A stretch of 64,000 nucleotides of DNA from Phymatolithon calcareum (Eukaryota; Rhodophyta; Florideophyceae; Hapalidiales): contig OZ345353.1 of assembly GCA_977006965.1 (NCBI GenBank), forward strand, positions 1-64,000, read 5' to 3'. The notes under the pieces were generated by a model that did not search any database, was not told the origin of the DNA, and saw only the letters and a list, made by a program, of their open reading frames with translations. Shown here in pieces: positions 21,089 through 31,964 of the stretch (positions within the stretch are counted from its first letter, which is position 1; each line of letters starts with the position of its first letter). Both the position numbers and the translations under genes were made by a program.

Positions 21089-21850
21089 TTGTGATAGTTC
21101 CAGAGGAGATTTCCCTCATTTACACGAGCTTCACGGTCTCCACCAGAAGAACAGCTTCGTGTGGACAGCCTTCGCTTTTCTCACTTTACTTACATCATGT
21201 AGCGAGATTAAAAAAAGATTCCACGTCAAGGCCCAACACTTCACAAAAGGAAGATATAGTGGTTAAGAGCAGCTGGGCGCTTTGCCTACCACAATATCAA
21301 AGATTGGTAAATAGAGGGCTGAGGAAGTGGAGGATCTCAGTATTTGCACTGGGGACTATCCTCCCTTTATCTGCTCATCTTTGATCTCATTTACGCCTTT
21401 TTTTCAAGTTTAAGAGTCGAATGAATCATAATACGGAATAGGGGTTGCTTCTCTAGTGGGTGCTTCTGAGCTGTCCGAATGTGTTCATTTGTGATAGTCC
21501 CCGACGAGATTTCCCTCATTTAAACTTCGAGCTTCAGGGTCTCCACCAGAAGACCAGCTTCGTGTGGACAGCCTTCTCTTTTTTCAATTTTCTTTCAACT
21601 AGCGGGACTAAGAAAAATCTCCACGTCAAGTCACAGTACTTCAAAAAGGAAGATATAGTGGTTTCGATCAGCTGGGAACTTAGCCAGCACGATTTCAAAG
21701 ATTGGTAAATAGAGGGCTGAGGTAGTGGAGGATTTCAATATTTGCACTGGGGACTATCCTCCTCTTTATCTGCTCATCTTTGATCTCACGTACACCCTTC
21801 TTTCAAGTTTAAGAGATAAATGAATCAGGGACGAAAATACTATGTCACCG
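21089..21850. repeat. 400-bp tandem duplication, two units
   Basis: Two head-to-tail units with a period of 400 bp (anchor GTGATAGT at 21091 and 21491). Shared landmarks are CTCCACCAGAAGA, GGAAGATATAGTGGTT, GATTGGTAAATAGAGGGCTG and GGGGACTATCCTCC. Additional copies sit at 49493-49880 and 52358-52756. Short plus-strand frames in the two units do not match in stop positions, so I do not call them coding. Confidence 0.8.
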
Positions 21851-22080
21851 GGCAGTTGACGACTCTCTAGGCTGTTTGCCGCGTTTCCTCATGCGAATGA
21901 GTAATTTACGGTAGCTGTTTGATCCCTGAGCAGTACGATTTTAATATAATTTTTGGGCAATATTTTTGTTCGGACTTGGGTGCTTTAATGTCGAGATAAT
22001 ATCATTTTTTCTGTCTTTCCGGGATTAGTTACACCTGTATTCCGTTCTACTTTGTCATCTAATCTATAAAAATATCTCTA
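21851..22080. other. Spacer conserved in the duplication
   Basis: Also present near 49930-50180. No gene is seen. Confidence 0.4.
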
Positions 22081-22081
22081 G

Positions 22082-22369
22082 TCAGGCTGCTCGAATAATC
22101 AGATCTTTTGCACAGATAACGTCTGGGTGGTCGTTCTGAAAGTTAATACCACCAAGAGCTGATTGAAACCTCTCATGAAAGTTGTCATAAACGATACTGA
22201 GTGCCAACAATGCTCTTCTGGGCCGATCCACAGGCCTGAGACCTAGGTTTCTCATAATTGCTACTTTGCTCATAAAGAGCGTCTCCCCTGAATCGTCATA
22301 AGCTGGGAACGCGTAGGGCTCTGCGGCACAAGTTCCACCGCTCTCTTGGCGAAAGGCGCAGCTCCTCAT
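22082..22369 (-). CDS. Small unknown ORF, 95 codons
   Basis: ATG 22367-22369 to TGA 22082-22084. It reads as an ordinary soluble protein (SGETLFMSKVAIMRNLGL, RRALLALSIVYDNFHERF). The duplicate at 50184-50417 keeps most of the frame with indels. It could be the last exon of a gene starting upstream (22812), since GT and AG dinucleotides suitable for splicing lie between; this is not established. Confidence 0.35.
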   Translation of the reverse strand: MRSCAFRQESGGTCAAEPYAFPAYDDSGETLFMSKVAIMRNLGLRPVDRPRRALLALSIVYDNFHERFQSALGGINFQNDHPDVICAKDLIIRAA

Positions 22370-22435
22370 GATGCAGATGGTTTTACAGGAGATTTTATTT
22401 AATTACACAGCGCTCCCGTAATGCCCTACAGCAAT

Positions 22436-22812
22436 TTACATATAGGCAGTGAGAGGAAGGACAGATTGAATATTTGGTTTCATTTCATTACACAAGACTG
22501 ATAAAGAGAGCGTCGTAAAATGATTATGAGACGTTTGTACGTCTCCGTATAGTGCGCTATCTATGATCATTCGTGATACCGACTTGGTGGTGGAGAATCT
22601 CAAAGCTTCCACTAGAGGTTCAGACATATTTGTATTTTGAGATCCGTTTCTGTTTTAAAGCCGCCAAGATGCTCAGCTAACAGATGCCTAGCAACTAAAT
22701 TGAGATCAAATGGAGCTTGCGATTGATCACATAGCGTATGCAACGAGAAAGATTTTAAATGAACTGATTTCAAACACTCTTGACTATGTCCTTGGGGTAT
22801 CACAGACCACAT
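22436..22812 (-). CDS. Unknown overlapping frames, duplicated region
   Basis: Two overlapping minus-strand frames: 22612-22812 (IPQGHSQECLKSVHLKSF, FDLNLVARHLLAEHLGG) and 22436-22627 (MSEPLVEALRFSTTKSVS). The DNA recurs at about 50530-50925, where the first frame is also open (50730-50921). Conservation of that frame in both copies supports coding. The two frames may be exons of one gene. Confidence 0.3.
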
Positions 22813-22829
22813 ATATGAACATGACAGTA

Positions 22830-24040
22830 GTATAACGCGAATGGTTGTACTCTGAAGCTTAATAAAAGTAGCAAGACCGTCGACATCTCTATTGCACTCA
22901 TCTCCGATATGTCACCGAAAGACCGAAACACAGCTACAGTTTTCAAGCGTTCTCGTTACAGTCTTAGGCAGAAATTCAAGAATAATCTTCGTCCACTGCC
23001 CTTACGGATCCTAATACCTGCTTGCTACGCAGCCGAAGATCGGTGCGCCTCTAGCGCCCCTTAGCTACACACATTTCACCAAAGCCTCTGGGCAGTGCAT
23101 CGTGTGCGACAGCATTTCAATCTACACCCCGCTTCAGAGTGCCGGAATTAGTTTCAGAGAAGAGGTTATCGAGGAAGACAGATGACCGTTTTGAAGAATG
23201 CCGCCTTCAGATGATGTCAAACCAGAACTGAACAGGAAGGTCAAAAAAGACAGAAAAACGAGCGACGGGGATCGCATTAGAGTTGAAGAATATAATTGAG
23301 AAAAAGTTCGTGGCGATAGAACACGAGAAGAGTCCATTTTTCGGTGCTTATGTTAAGTGTTTCTGAAATAAAAACTTGAAAGTTTTTCATTTGAGCTTGT
23401 ACGATTCAGGCGTGCACTAAATTCCAGAAGTGCGGTACTCAATGGAGGGAGTCGCGCGAATGCCCATTTTATCGCCAACTGGTGGAGTCATGCTTTCAGT
23501 AGTCTAATGATCACCGGAATAGACCCTGAGATATCATACGGTATTTTCTTTCTTCGGCTGGTCTCCAAACCGCCTCATTCGTCTTTTAAGAGCAAGTCCC
23601 TCACCGATTCTGCTGAAGATCACTTCTTAAGATAGGAAAGTTGGCTCCCAAATAGGTCGCAGTTTCATATTGATGATATGTCAAGACACAAAAATTGCAA
23701 TTCTTCAATGTCTCCTCCTCCCATGGGACTGCGAGTAAACACATTATCCTTCTTTTGGCTTGTTCAAGCATTAGTAGCGCTAAACCTAGTCATCCGCTTT
23801 CCGCATTATGTGTACGGCAGAGCAGGCAAAGTCTCATGGCCCGATTTATTTTATCTTCATTGGATATTTCGAGTAAAACTTCCACGAAATCTGGCAATGG
23901 ATCTGTATCAGATGGACCAATATTGATATCGTTTATCCTCATAGATTTGAATATATGTTAGATTGTAAGCGTAGCGCAATTAGAAAATTTTATTATAGTG
24001 CCAGGTACTCTTTTTCTGAGCAAATTGGCCACTATTTCAC
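22830..24040. other. No confident gene
   Basis: A plus-strand stretch (about 23110-23375) reads as a charged helical sequence, ERRLSRKTDDRFEECRL-like then IALELKNIIEKKFVAIEHEK, with one in-frame TGA; a second frame there also looks plausible. No copy exists in the window to decide, so it is noted only. Confidence 0.25.
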
Positions 24041-24045
24041 GCATC

Positions 24046-24342
24046 CTACTCGGTCCCGCCACCTATCATGTTTCTGCCCAGTTTTCTCAACCAGTGTTCC
24101 TTAAGCCTGAACTTTTCGATTTGTTTCTCTGTCAGCTCGCCTAGCATCCAGGCAGCCTTAAGCAAGGTGTTAATGATCAATTGCATCCATTGTTTGCCCT
24201 CAACTCCGCGTATTTCCATTAAAAATGCTGGGTTTCCAGGGAATCTTCCAATAAAGCATCTCCACGGCCTGGTCATCATGATCGGTCCTCGGCCTCCGAA
24301 GCAATGATGATCATTGCTTCGGAGGCCGAGGACTGGATTCAC
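24046..24342 (-). CDS. Possible small ORF, unknown
   Basis: A minus-strand frame containing FPGNPAFLMEIRGVEGKQWM and LTEKQIEKFRLKEHWLRKL, with amphipathic helical character. The upstream part overlaps a 49-bp palindrome, so the start is doubtful. It has no copy in the window and no recognised domain. Confidence 0.2.
   Translation of the reverse strand: MNPVLGLRSNDHHCFGGRGPIMMTRPWRCFIGRFPGNPAFLMEIRGVEGKQWMQLIINTLLKAAWMLGELTEKQIEKFRLKEHWLRKLGRNMIGGGTE
24285..24333. repeat. 49-bp perfect palindrome
   Basis: Twenty-four bases (starting GTCCTCGGCCTCCGAAGC) are followed after one central base by their exact complement. Perfect palindromes of this length are unstable and rarely ancient. The site could be a hairpin-tipped transposon junction, a fold-back created during repair, or an assembly artefact. 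Confidence 0.9.
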
Positions 24343-24768
24343 TCTGCACTAGTCGTTTATTCGGATACACCGGTTTTGTAACTTTTCCGTTTCTCGAGAT
24401 CTCCACTCCTGAACATGATTCCTATGAGGGTCGCACTAACTCAGGATGGACAGAAGCTGTATGTGACCTCTATATGGTCGGTGGAACATGCGACAGTGCA
24501 CTACGAGCCGGAAATTTTGCGTGCTCCTCTCTGCCTTAAACGCAGGAAGCAGGATCAGTAATGAAACCATTCTGAGTTCTCTTAAAAATCTTTATCTCCA
24601 TTCGTATAGAAAAATACTTGCGATTTTGAATCGCAGAAGTATATGATTAAAACTGATGAGCTGAAGAAATAAGGAATGAGCATAGTCTCTTCGGAACAAA
24701 TAGTACGTAAATAACGCCATATCCGAAAAAGCATTGGTACTGCCAGATATCGTCAAACCACACTCAAA

Positions 24769-25293
24769 ATGTTCTCATTCCCCCGGAACAAAGTTCAACC
24801 AATTGTGGGTCGCTTACGGAAGCCGAGGGGTCCGACAACACCTCGAGCACGACCTGAAGAGTCAGAAACCTTCACAGTATCAACTTGCGCTCCTCGACTG
24901 CTATCAGTTCAAAAGCTGTCTGCTCTCACTGTCTGCACCGCAACCACTGCAGTGTGTTCCCCTAGTCCCGCAGAAATAACTGGAATGACCTTCACCAGTA
25001 GACCCAATTTTTCATCAGGGATTACATTTTCGGGCGCTGATCCCCGTGTTGCTGAGAACGACAAAGTCCAGGTGTCATCAAACTTACCTACAACGACCGA
25101 GTCCCCCGGGAAATCGAGAAGGGCTCGATTTCGTCGCATTTTGATCGATATATCAGATGAAGATGATAGCGATGAGTATGGCATCACCGCCCCTATTAGG
25201 AATTCAAAAGGTCGCCGCATTCAAAAATCCAGCTCGGAAGATGATGAGGAGGATATGTTGTCAAGAAAGAAGCGCAAGCCAAATGATTCCTGA
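24769..25293 (+). CDS. Unknown acidic/basic protein, 174 codons
   Basis: ATG 24769 to TGA 25291-25293. The N-terminal half is basic and Pro/Thr/Ser-rich. The C-terminal third alternates acidic and basic clusters (ISDEDDSDEYG, SSSEDDEEDMLSRKKRKP), with RKKRKP a plausible nuclear localisation signal. This suggests a disordered nuclear protein; no catalytic domain is visible. It heads a run of plus-strand frames that leads to the oxygenase-like gene, but whether these form one transcript is unknown. Confidence 0.4.
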   Translation: MFSFPRNKVQPIVGRLRKPRGPTTPRARPEESETFTVSTCAPRLLSVQKLSALTVCTATTAVCSPSPAEITGMTFTSRPNFSSGITFSGADPRVAENDKVQVSSNLPTTTESPGKSRRARFRRILIDISDEDDSDEYGITAPIRNSKGRRIQKSSSEDDEEDMLSRKKRKPNDS

Positions 25294-25428
25294 ATGCCAT
25301 GCTCTCACTGTCTCAGTTGCTATACCATATGTCTTCTATATAAATTTCGCTCTCCAAGTGCCAGAGCCACGAGTTTGTCTTTTAAATAAAAATCTACATT
25401 TCCTCATCTTCTTCCGGCCATTGATGAG

Positions 25429-25990
25429 ATGCTCTACATACAAAGTGCCCTTTTCCCGCGTCCACACTGTACGGCGCTTGGATCGCCTCTTCCGGGCGGA
25501 TACTACCGGTTCATTCCGGGCAATTTGTTCATTGGGATAAGTGACCAATATAGCCTTCTCCTCGATTTCATCCTACGCCCATTTCGCCTCTTCTTCTCGG
25601 ATATTGTGAAAAATTAGAATTTTTCAGGTTCTGCTTCAATAGTGGAAGAAACAAGGCGTTGGTGTTTCGCAGTCTATTGCGATGCTCAACCTTTTACATG
25701 CACCAGGTTCAATATTAGCCTCTTTCACATTTTCCGTCCATTTGGCCTTGATAGCCGAAAATGAGCACCAGAACGATTTTTCCGAACTCGCGGAAAAAAT
25801 CCCTCATTCCAAACGGAATATATCTGCCAACGTACGCACGAGATCGTGCTGACAGCACGACACTGAATGATCTTCCGAAATCACACTTTTTGCCCTACAG
25901 TCTCGCACTTTTGCTGACATCATCAATACTAAGAGCTAAACTTGATGTTTCATAGATCACGTTTGTGCGGTTGCCCTATGATGGCTAATT
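25429..25990 (+). other. Family E conserved open segments
   Basis: Contains the conserved frame GGYYRFIPGNLFIGISDQYS and LLLDFILRPFRLFFSD (to 25617), also present at 42722-42904 on the minus strand. A second stretch, ILASFTFSVHLALIAENE, recurs at 42463-42660, 46313-46594 and in part at 52060-52340. Substitutions largely preserve the residues. These look like exons or remnants of an unknown duplicated gene just upstream of the oxygenase-like gene. Confidence 0.35.
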
Positions 25991-26161
25991 GACATCAGCT
26001 TTGGATTTATGGAGAGCGGCTTGAACTTCAGATTCTGATTTTGCACTACCGCACAAGTACTGGGCACGGCAAATGCTTAGCCTCGCTCTATTTCAAAAGC
26101 TGAAATGGCTATAAAATAGGTAGCTAGGTTTCTGACTAGGGTAGTAGCGAATCGGGCTAAC

Positions 26162-27068
26162 ATGAAAATAAGGATTGGGTCCAGCTCTGAGCTCTCACTG
26201 AACGTACACATCTGGCTTTGTCTAATTCAATACATCCCTTGTGTTGCTTTTCGATCAGTATGGCGAACTCTGCATCGGCAATTTCTTACCAGCAAAAAAT
26301 TGCGATACGGTCCATCTACTGCCGGAAACACCTCTCGGGCGGGACTTGCACGGAAGCAGACTTAAGGAAGGTGCTGAGCAGGTGTGCTCAAAAAGATGTA
26401 AGTGAAATTGAGGACCGACACGACGTCATGGCCGCTGCTCTAAACTTGCGCAGAAATCTCAGCGGCCGAGGAGGTCGCTACACATGGGTTCCTATGCGTT
26501 TTCGGGCCGTGTTCTGCGAAGATGCAGTCTGGAAAAACGTTGCTAGGAGCTTACGCCCATTTTTGCGGAGACTGGAGGAGAACAGGACTGGACACGTTCC
26601 ATGCAAGATTATCTGCCGTCTACTTTCGGCTCAGATGCCGTTATTTGGTCCCTGAAATCGAAAAACGAGCCAGTTCTGCGTGAAATTAAGTCCTTTGCAT
26701 ACAATGTCCTTCATCATACGATATCGGAGTGCGCCCCTTCCGGAAAGTCAGAAATTGTTTTGCTCGTGCTCGAATTTGACTATATGCAAGGCAACGTCCC
26801 TTCGGACATTAGCTACTGTCTTTACGAACAAGACCAGCGCCACGGAGCTGCGGTACACTGTGATTTGTACTCAGTTTATGGTTCTGTCATTATTGTAGTG
26901 AACGAGTCTCTTGATCTCCCGCTGAAAATACACGGTAGAGGGGCAATGGATCCTTTTCCTCACCCTCCTACTATTAGGGACGTTATAGTACTTGACCCTT
27001 CGGTTCTACACTCTATCCCAACTGGGCTACGCTTTCGAAATAGAAGCTCGATAGTATTAAATTTTTAA
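26162..27068 (+). CDS. Candidate 2OG-Fe(II) oxygenase-like gene, multi-exon
   Basis: The last open segment (26601-27068) ends in a pattern typical of the double-stranded beta-helix of 2-oxoglutarate/Fe(II) oxygenases: HCD (HxD) in AAVHCDLYSVYGSVIIVV, then DVIVLDPSVLHSIPTGLRF with the distal His and Arg, then RSSIVLNF. These enzymes hydroxylate proteins, nucleic acids or small molecules; the substrate here is unknown. The start is taken as ATG 26162, about 50 bp after a TATAAAATAG. A GTAAGTG donor at 26397 with an acceptor CTCAG near 26461, and a probable second intron just before the final segment, would join the frames. A diverged inverted copy lies at 45170-46140. The exon model is inferred; the catalytic pattern is seen. 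Confidence 0.5.
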
Positions 27069-27775
27069 GCATTCTCTAATGAAAAAAGAGTCTCCAGTGC
27101 CCCAAAAGATCCTCATGAGCGCACTATTTGGCTAAACAACAAGTCCGACATCAGTTACTGTGAAAATATCGTTGGCGGAAGAAACGGAGTGACACCTGCA
27201 CGCTTCATTGCTCGGATCTTAGCGGCGATATCAGCTGCGGAGCGGAGATTGGCATATTTCGTTTTTCCTAACCCTTGTCCCTACCTGCAGTCTTGCTCCC
27301 ACTCTCCCCGCAGTAGTTGCCACAACCTTAATCACCGGTATGTGCTTTGCGCAAATTGGACAGGGACGGGTTCTAACATTCAGTGTGAGCATAACACTAG
27401 CAGCGATGCTATCGCAGATACCGGTCGGGACGGAACGGCGTAGATAGAGCAAGATTGAGATTGGCTTGTTCTTATGCCGAATGCAATTATTCCCTCTCAA
27501 GTTTCACGGTCACAAGTGGGTGCGTCCGAATTTCTTGTCATCTTTCTCACGCAACTACCTTTCACCGAGTTATTCGGTACCGGTGCAATCACATTGCGTG
27601 GAGCGCTATTCTTTGCGCCCGCCTCAGCCGAATTGGCATCGGAATAGTGGGGAGTTTGAAAATTTGATGCCTTGCGTTGATAGTTTGTCCGATCGGGGGC
27701 GGAATATTGCACTGAAACCGGAATACAATCAGGCTCCGCCCCGGTTATGCGGGATATCTGTTGATTTATTTTGAA
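27069..27775 (+). pseudogene. Conserved hydrophobic frame, copy 1
   Basis: Follows the oxygenase-like gene. The first part (27090-27260) reads ERTIWLNNKSDISYCENIVGG and FIARILAAISAAERRL, in the same frame as the oxygenase after its stop. A hydrophobic stretch follows, VGASEFLVIFLTQLPFTELF then GTGAITLRGALFF. Both stretches recur at 41371-41830 and 44470-45150, the second with substitutions that keep a membrane-like segment. Frames shift between parts, so introns or decay are involved. No family is recognised. Confidence 0.35.
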
Positions 27776-28560
27776 AGCTCCTAAAAACTCAAATTGAGTA
27801 ACAGGGATCTTCTCTATCGCCGAATCGAGCTCATATTTACTTTCAAGCCCTTACTATTTGATAGAAGCGCATCGTGCTTGCCTTGGATGCGAATACCGAA
27901 TGGTTACAGCTTTAACACTTTCTAAATTTTGACGGAACGGCAACGGAAGTCACCACACCCTTTCGATTCGAGTAATCGATTAGATAGACAAGGATAGGTT
28001 TTGAGCGAAAGCTAAGGGTGATAAACGGCTTATCAGCCCTGCTCTGAGAAATGATTAATAATCCGTTCAAGTTTCTACAGGTAAGAGACTTTCCTCAGTG
28101 AAATATTTAGGGGCTCCATTTTAGACTTCGAAGAACTCGCACAACCGTTAGTACTCATCCACGTTCCGTATTGCACCCGGATAGATCCTTGATATACATT
28201 ACCGTCCGCCGGAAGACACTCCAATTCCAAATGTCTGCAGCCATGTGTCTATCATTCTGGGCGTTTGGTCTATGCCATGCAGTGGCCACATTATTTGTCA
28301 GCATTGTGCCGCCTCCGCACCGCGCATTACTACCGAGTAATCTTCAGAGAGGCCCTATTTCTCAAGCCGCGTAAATCCGAAAAGTCGCTTCGGATATCGC
28401 ACCGTTCGGGCAACAGCCAACCTCCAACCGCAGTGTTCCTAAGCAGACCCCGAAAGCTTAGACTGACACCAGCATAATTCGTGCGCATGCAATGTTTTCG
28501 CTTCCGCGGAAGAGCAACACCGACGAATGCACAAGTCGCTGCTCAGCCGTGGCACAGTGG
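27776..28560. other. No gene seen
   Basis: Short frames only; no repeats or domains noticed. Confidence 0.4.
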
Positions 28561-29280
28561 CAACCATAGGTGTGTTTTCGACACAGAAGCGTCGGGGCTA
28601 GCATGGGATATGCTGGGTGTGTGACGTCAACTTGTTTGGAATACCGCAATTATCCCCAAAAGATGGCCGCGACGCGCACCGACGCCGACGAGAGTACGTC
28701 GTCTCGTCTGCGACGGGCCGTACGATGGACATTGGGGACGACTTTAAGCGCCGGAGGAACACGTCCACCGCAATGCGACGACGCCTCGTACACGGCACGC
28801 GGCCCCGCGGATAGCAGCAAATGCGCAATGTGAAGCACGGAAGCGCTGTACGGTGATATCTCAGACAGTCAGAGTCTGCGACAAGGGGTCGAAGAACCTC
28901 AGCGATATTGGCTAATCGGAAAAGGACACGAGCGAGCACTCGACGCTGTGCACCCGCGTCCACGTTTCTCTTGCGGCTGTGCCCGTCGCGCGTTCAACGA
29001 GCTCATACGAAACTACGGAAAGCTCCCAGGAACTACCCGAGCACGCACGTGCTGATTGCGACGCGGGAAGCGAAGCACTCGGCGCAGTGACAGCCGGAGG
29101 CGACAGATCCGGCAAAATTACATGAACATACTGTCGAGTACCGTGCTGACCACTGCCTCGAGACCTGATGCATGCAGAGGGCGGCGTAGATCGTGCATGC
29201 TGGCGAAAAGCCCGATCTGGAGACGGCAAGGTATATGAGAATAAACCCCATTCGCGCACGGAGGTAATATAGGGCATTTG
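28560..29280 (+). other. GC-rich segment with possible short exons
   Basis: GC-rich relative to surroundings. A plus frame starting ATG 28663 (MAATRTDADESTSSRLRRAV) has a favourable AAAAGATGG context and codon-like third positions for 57 codons. A later plus frame (28850-29055) includes YWLIGKGHERALDAVHPRPR and CGCARRAFNELIRNYGKL. Neither is recognised or repeated. They could be exons of a host gene. Confidence 0.2.
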
Positions 29281-29380
29281 ACGAACTCACCCGGTTTCAA
29301 ATTATCAATATTTAAATGTTTGGCCAAAAAATAGTACCATTTGAAATTGCATCATATATGGTAGTCAGCAATATTGACTA
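29281..29380. repeat. Left part of a repeat unit split by the pogo element
   Basis: Matches 32130-32234 with scattered differences, most clearly over CATCATATATGGTAGTCA and AATATTGACTA. The remainder of the same unit resumes at 31993, right of the transposon, and matches 32235-32290. The 32130-32290 copy thus represents the empty site. Confidence 0.8.
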
Positions 29381-29408
29381 CACCAAAAATGGAATTTAGT
29401 GTCCCAGG
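29381..29408 (+). repeat. pogo left terminal inverted repeat
   Basis: 28 bp, one mismatch to the right end (A against C at position 9). Preceded by TA. Confidence 0.92.
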
Positions 29409-29651
29409 GTCGTCACTGTAAGAATAATCATATCGTAAGTTGTACGAGGGGTCCTATAGGGGTTTTAATACTCCATGAGCTCTGAGAACTTTTCCAAATA
29501 AATAAAAATATCGCCCTACAAAATTAAAATTGTCTCTGAAACTTTCAATAGGCTCCTCCTCCAAAATACGTTAGATCTTACAGAAGCTGCAAGATTATCT
29601 ACTTGGAAGCACTTTAGTTTATATACGAAACATAACTCCCATTGAAACAAG

Positions 29652-29760
29652 GTAGCCGAATGGACTCACATAAATTCCGGGAATCTGGATAGTCGGTTAT
29701 CTGTGCGCAGTGATGTGTCATGAGGTCTCGGGTTCAATCTTCTAGGCAGGGGCGAAACAG
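29652..29760 (+). other. tRNA-like (SINE-like) sequence inside pogo
   Basis: TAGCCGAATGG fits the RNA polymerase III A-box consensus, and GGTTCAATC about 86 bp later is a partial B box. The acceptor arms do not pair, so it is not a working tRNA. A tRNA-derived SINE head of Leu/Ser type is possible, but only one copy is present. Confidence 0.25.
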
Positions 29761-30294
29761 ACATTAATTTGTCCTATACGCGAGATCCAAAGAGGGTTGT
29801 TCGGGAAATGCTCAGTCACATTGTGTCAGCGCAGGTAAACGCCACTCATTGAAAATGTCGCCAGATGGATAGCTTACGTCTAAAACCTTCCTTTTTTTAA
29901 TTTTTTCTTAATTTACACACAAAATGGCGCTAATGATAGAATTTGAAGATGCTGACTTCCTGAAAGCTGGCTATTAAGATAACGCGTCATGACAAAAAAC
30001 GTTTCCGGAAACAGGCCCCGTTTACAGTAATGCTATTGACCAACGGCGCTGCTCCTCGAAGCACCAGAGTCAGCTCGGTGTGTTTAGAAATGATGGTGCA
30101 GAATCATTGGATGATATGGCCTTTCATATACTCTCCATATAGAATGTATCAATATGCATTAGTTAAGCGTTGTTGCGCTTATGCATGAGTAAAGCATATA
30201 AGGACTAAATCTCTTCCGAGAGTCGCAGATAGTCCCACTCAACCATTCCACCATACTCTCGATCTTGCAAAGCGCCGCTCGTTTGAGACCGAGA

Positions 30295-31842
30295 ATGTCC
30301 AACTCCGCCACCAATGTACCGCCCTCAACCAATCAACATCACCCATCTTCTTGTCGGAGGACCCAGGTTGTTTCAACTAAGTCCCAAAGGAAGGCAGTTA
30401 TTCTATGGATGATTAACGAGGTCGAAACCTCCGGAAGTGATGACGCAATTGGCGCTCGCACTGTGCAGCACTTTCCAACCATCTTCCGAGTAACAGATAT
30501 GAAGTCCTATGGAGCCAATCGGAAGAAAGCAATCCGTTGGTGGAACAGTCGCCAATCTTATCTTCAAAAACTGACCACACCAGAGGATAAGGCTATGTTC
30601 ATCCAATCAAGACGTTCCATTGGAGTTTCGCAAAGACGTGTGCCTATCAAAGCTTTAACTGGTCGTGGAAGAAAGCGATATGCATGGGTGGACTATTTAC
30701 ACTCTGTCCTACTGGAAGAATTTGAAAGACTGAGCGCTGCTGGTGTCCAGTTAAGCAGACGGCTTTTGAAACATATTGCACTCCGTACACTCTCGGACCC
30801 CACATCTCCATTCGTGTCAACCGACCTTGACGATCGTACTCATCGCCCAATCATTACACATGTGACGGACAACTGGATCCAATCGTTCATGAACAGATGC
30901 AACATCGTCATACGAAAGCAGTCCGGCTCTTTGCAACGGTGCAACGCCGATAACATATACACCGAGAAGTTGATTTCCCATCATCTCGGCCAATTGGAGC
31001 GCGAATTTTCAGAAGGTGTGCTGGACGAGAACATGGTGGAGAACATGGATGAGACGCACTTTATTTTTAACATGGATGACCATTACTCTCTTGGAGTGTA
31101 TGGATGCAAGAAAGTGAACTATGCGGACGTTGTCTCAGGCGGGGAAGGTATGACTATGGTTTTGCGTATCAGTGGAGGAGTGAACGCCAAAATTGAAGCA
31201 CCATTTATGATTTTTCGCAACCGGAACCGAAACTATCCCATACTGGGTGTTCCTGACAATGTACCCGGAGTTTCATACAGAACCGGGCCGAGGGGTTGGA
31301 TGGACAAAAATGTTTTCAACCAGTGGTTAAACGAACCGCGAGCCATTTCAAGTGACCCTATTGGTCGGACGAGATCCTTGTTCATGGACAATTGCTCTGG
31401 TCACAATGAAACGCCGCAACAGGTGGAATCATTGAACTCTATCAACACTAAGATTCGGTATCTTCCACCGAACAGCACGCATATGTGTCAGCCTTTGGAT
31501 TCTTTTGTTATTCAAAAAATCAAGGCTGTATGGCGAGAGGAATGAGAGGCAGAGAAATTGCAGCGCATGGAAGAGGGAGATTGGGCATCCGGTCCAGGTG
31601 CTTCCGGCAAACTCAACAACCCTGGTAAGACATATTATTTGAAACTCGCGGTGCGATGCGTGGAAAAGGTGAACAGCATGCAGGATGAAAACGGTATTCC
31701 GATTGTACGCAAGGCTATGATACGTTGTGGTCTTGCACTAGATACAGATGGAACGTGGAAAAAGGAGCAGCTGTTCGATTACTTGCAAGACATTGTTGAA
31801 AAACACCCTGAGGAATACTGTGGCCTTGTTCCTGAATATTGA
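30295..31842 (+). CDS. pogo-family transposase, one internal TGA
   Basis: First ATG at 30295 (the open frame begins upstream at 30265). An N-terminal helical DNA-binding region is followed by the DDE domain with its aspartates in ENMDETHFIFNM, LFMDNCSGHNETP and STHMCQPLDSFVIQKIK. The last two are separated by 36 residues (DD36D), within the range of pogo/Fot/Tigger-type enzymes. TGA at 31543-31545 follows VWREE, but the same frame continues for 98 codons (AEKLQRMEEGDW to VPEY) to TGA 31840-31842, which is followed by AATAAA. The transposase cuts and reinserts the element at TA. All catalytic residues precede the internal stop. Confidence 0.88.
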
Positions 31843-31964
31843 AATAAAGAAAATGTGAAACAAATTTACAGCGTTCTTTCATCAATTTTTGTAAAATGTT
31901 GCTGCTCACTTCCCGCGAGCTTCTTTTCGAGTATTACTGTAAAGTCCTTTGCTATTGAATTTTA

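Noticed and set aside
29652-29760. Functional tRNA gene
   Set aside because: Acceptor stem does not pair and the B box is degenerate.
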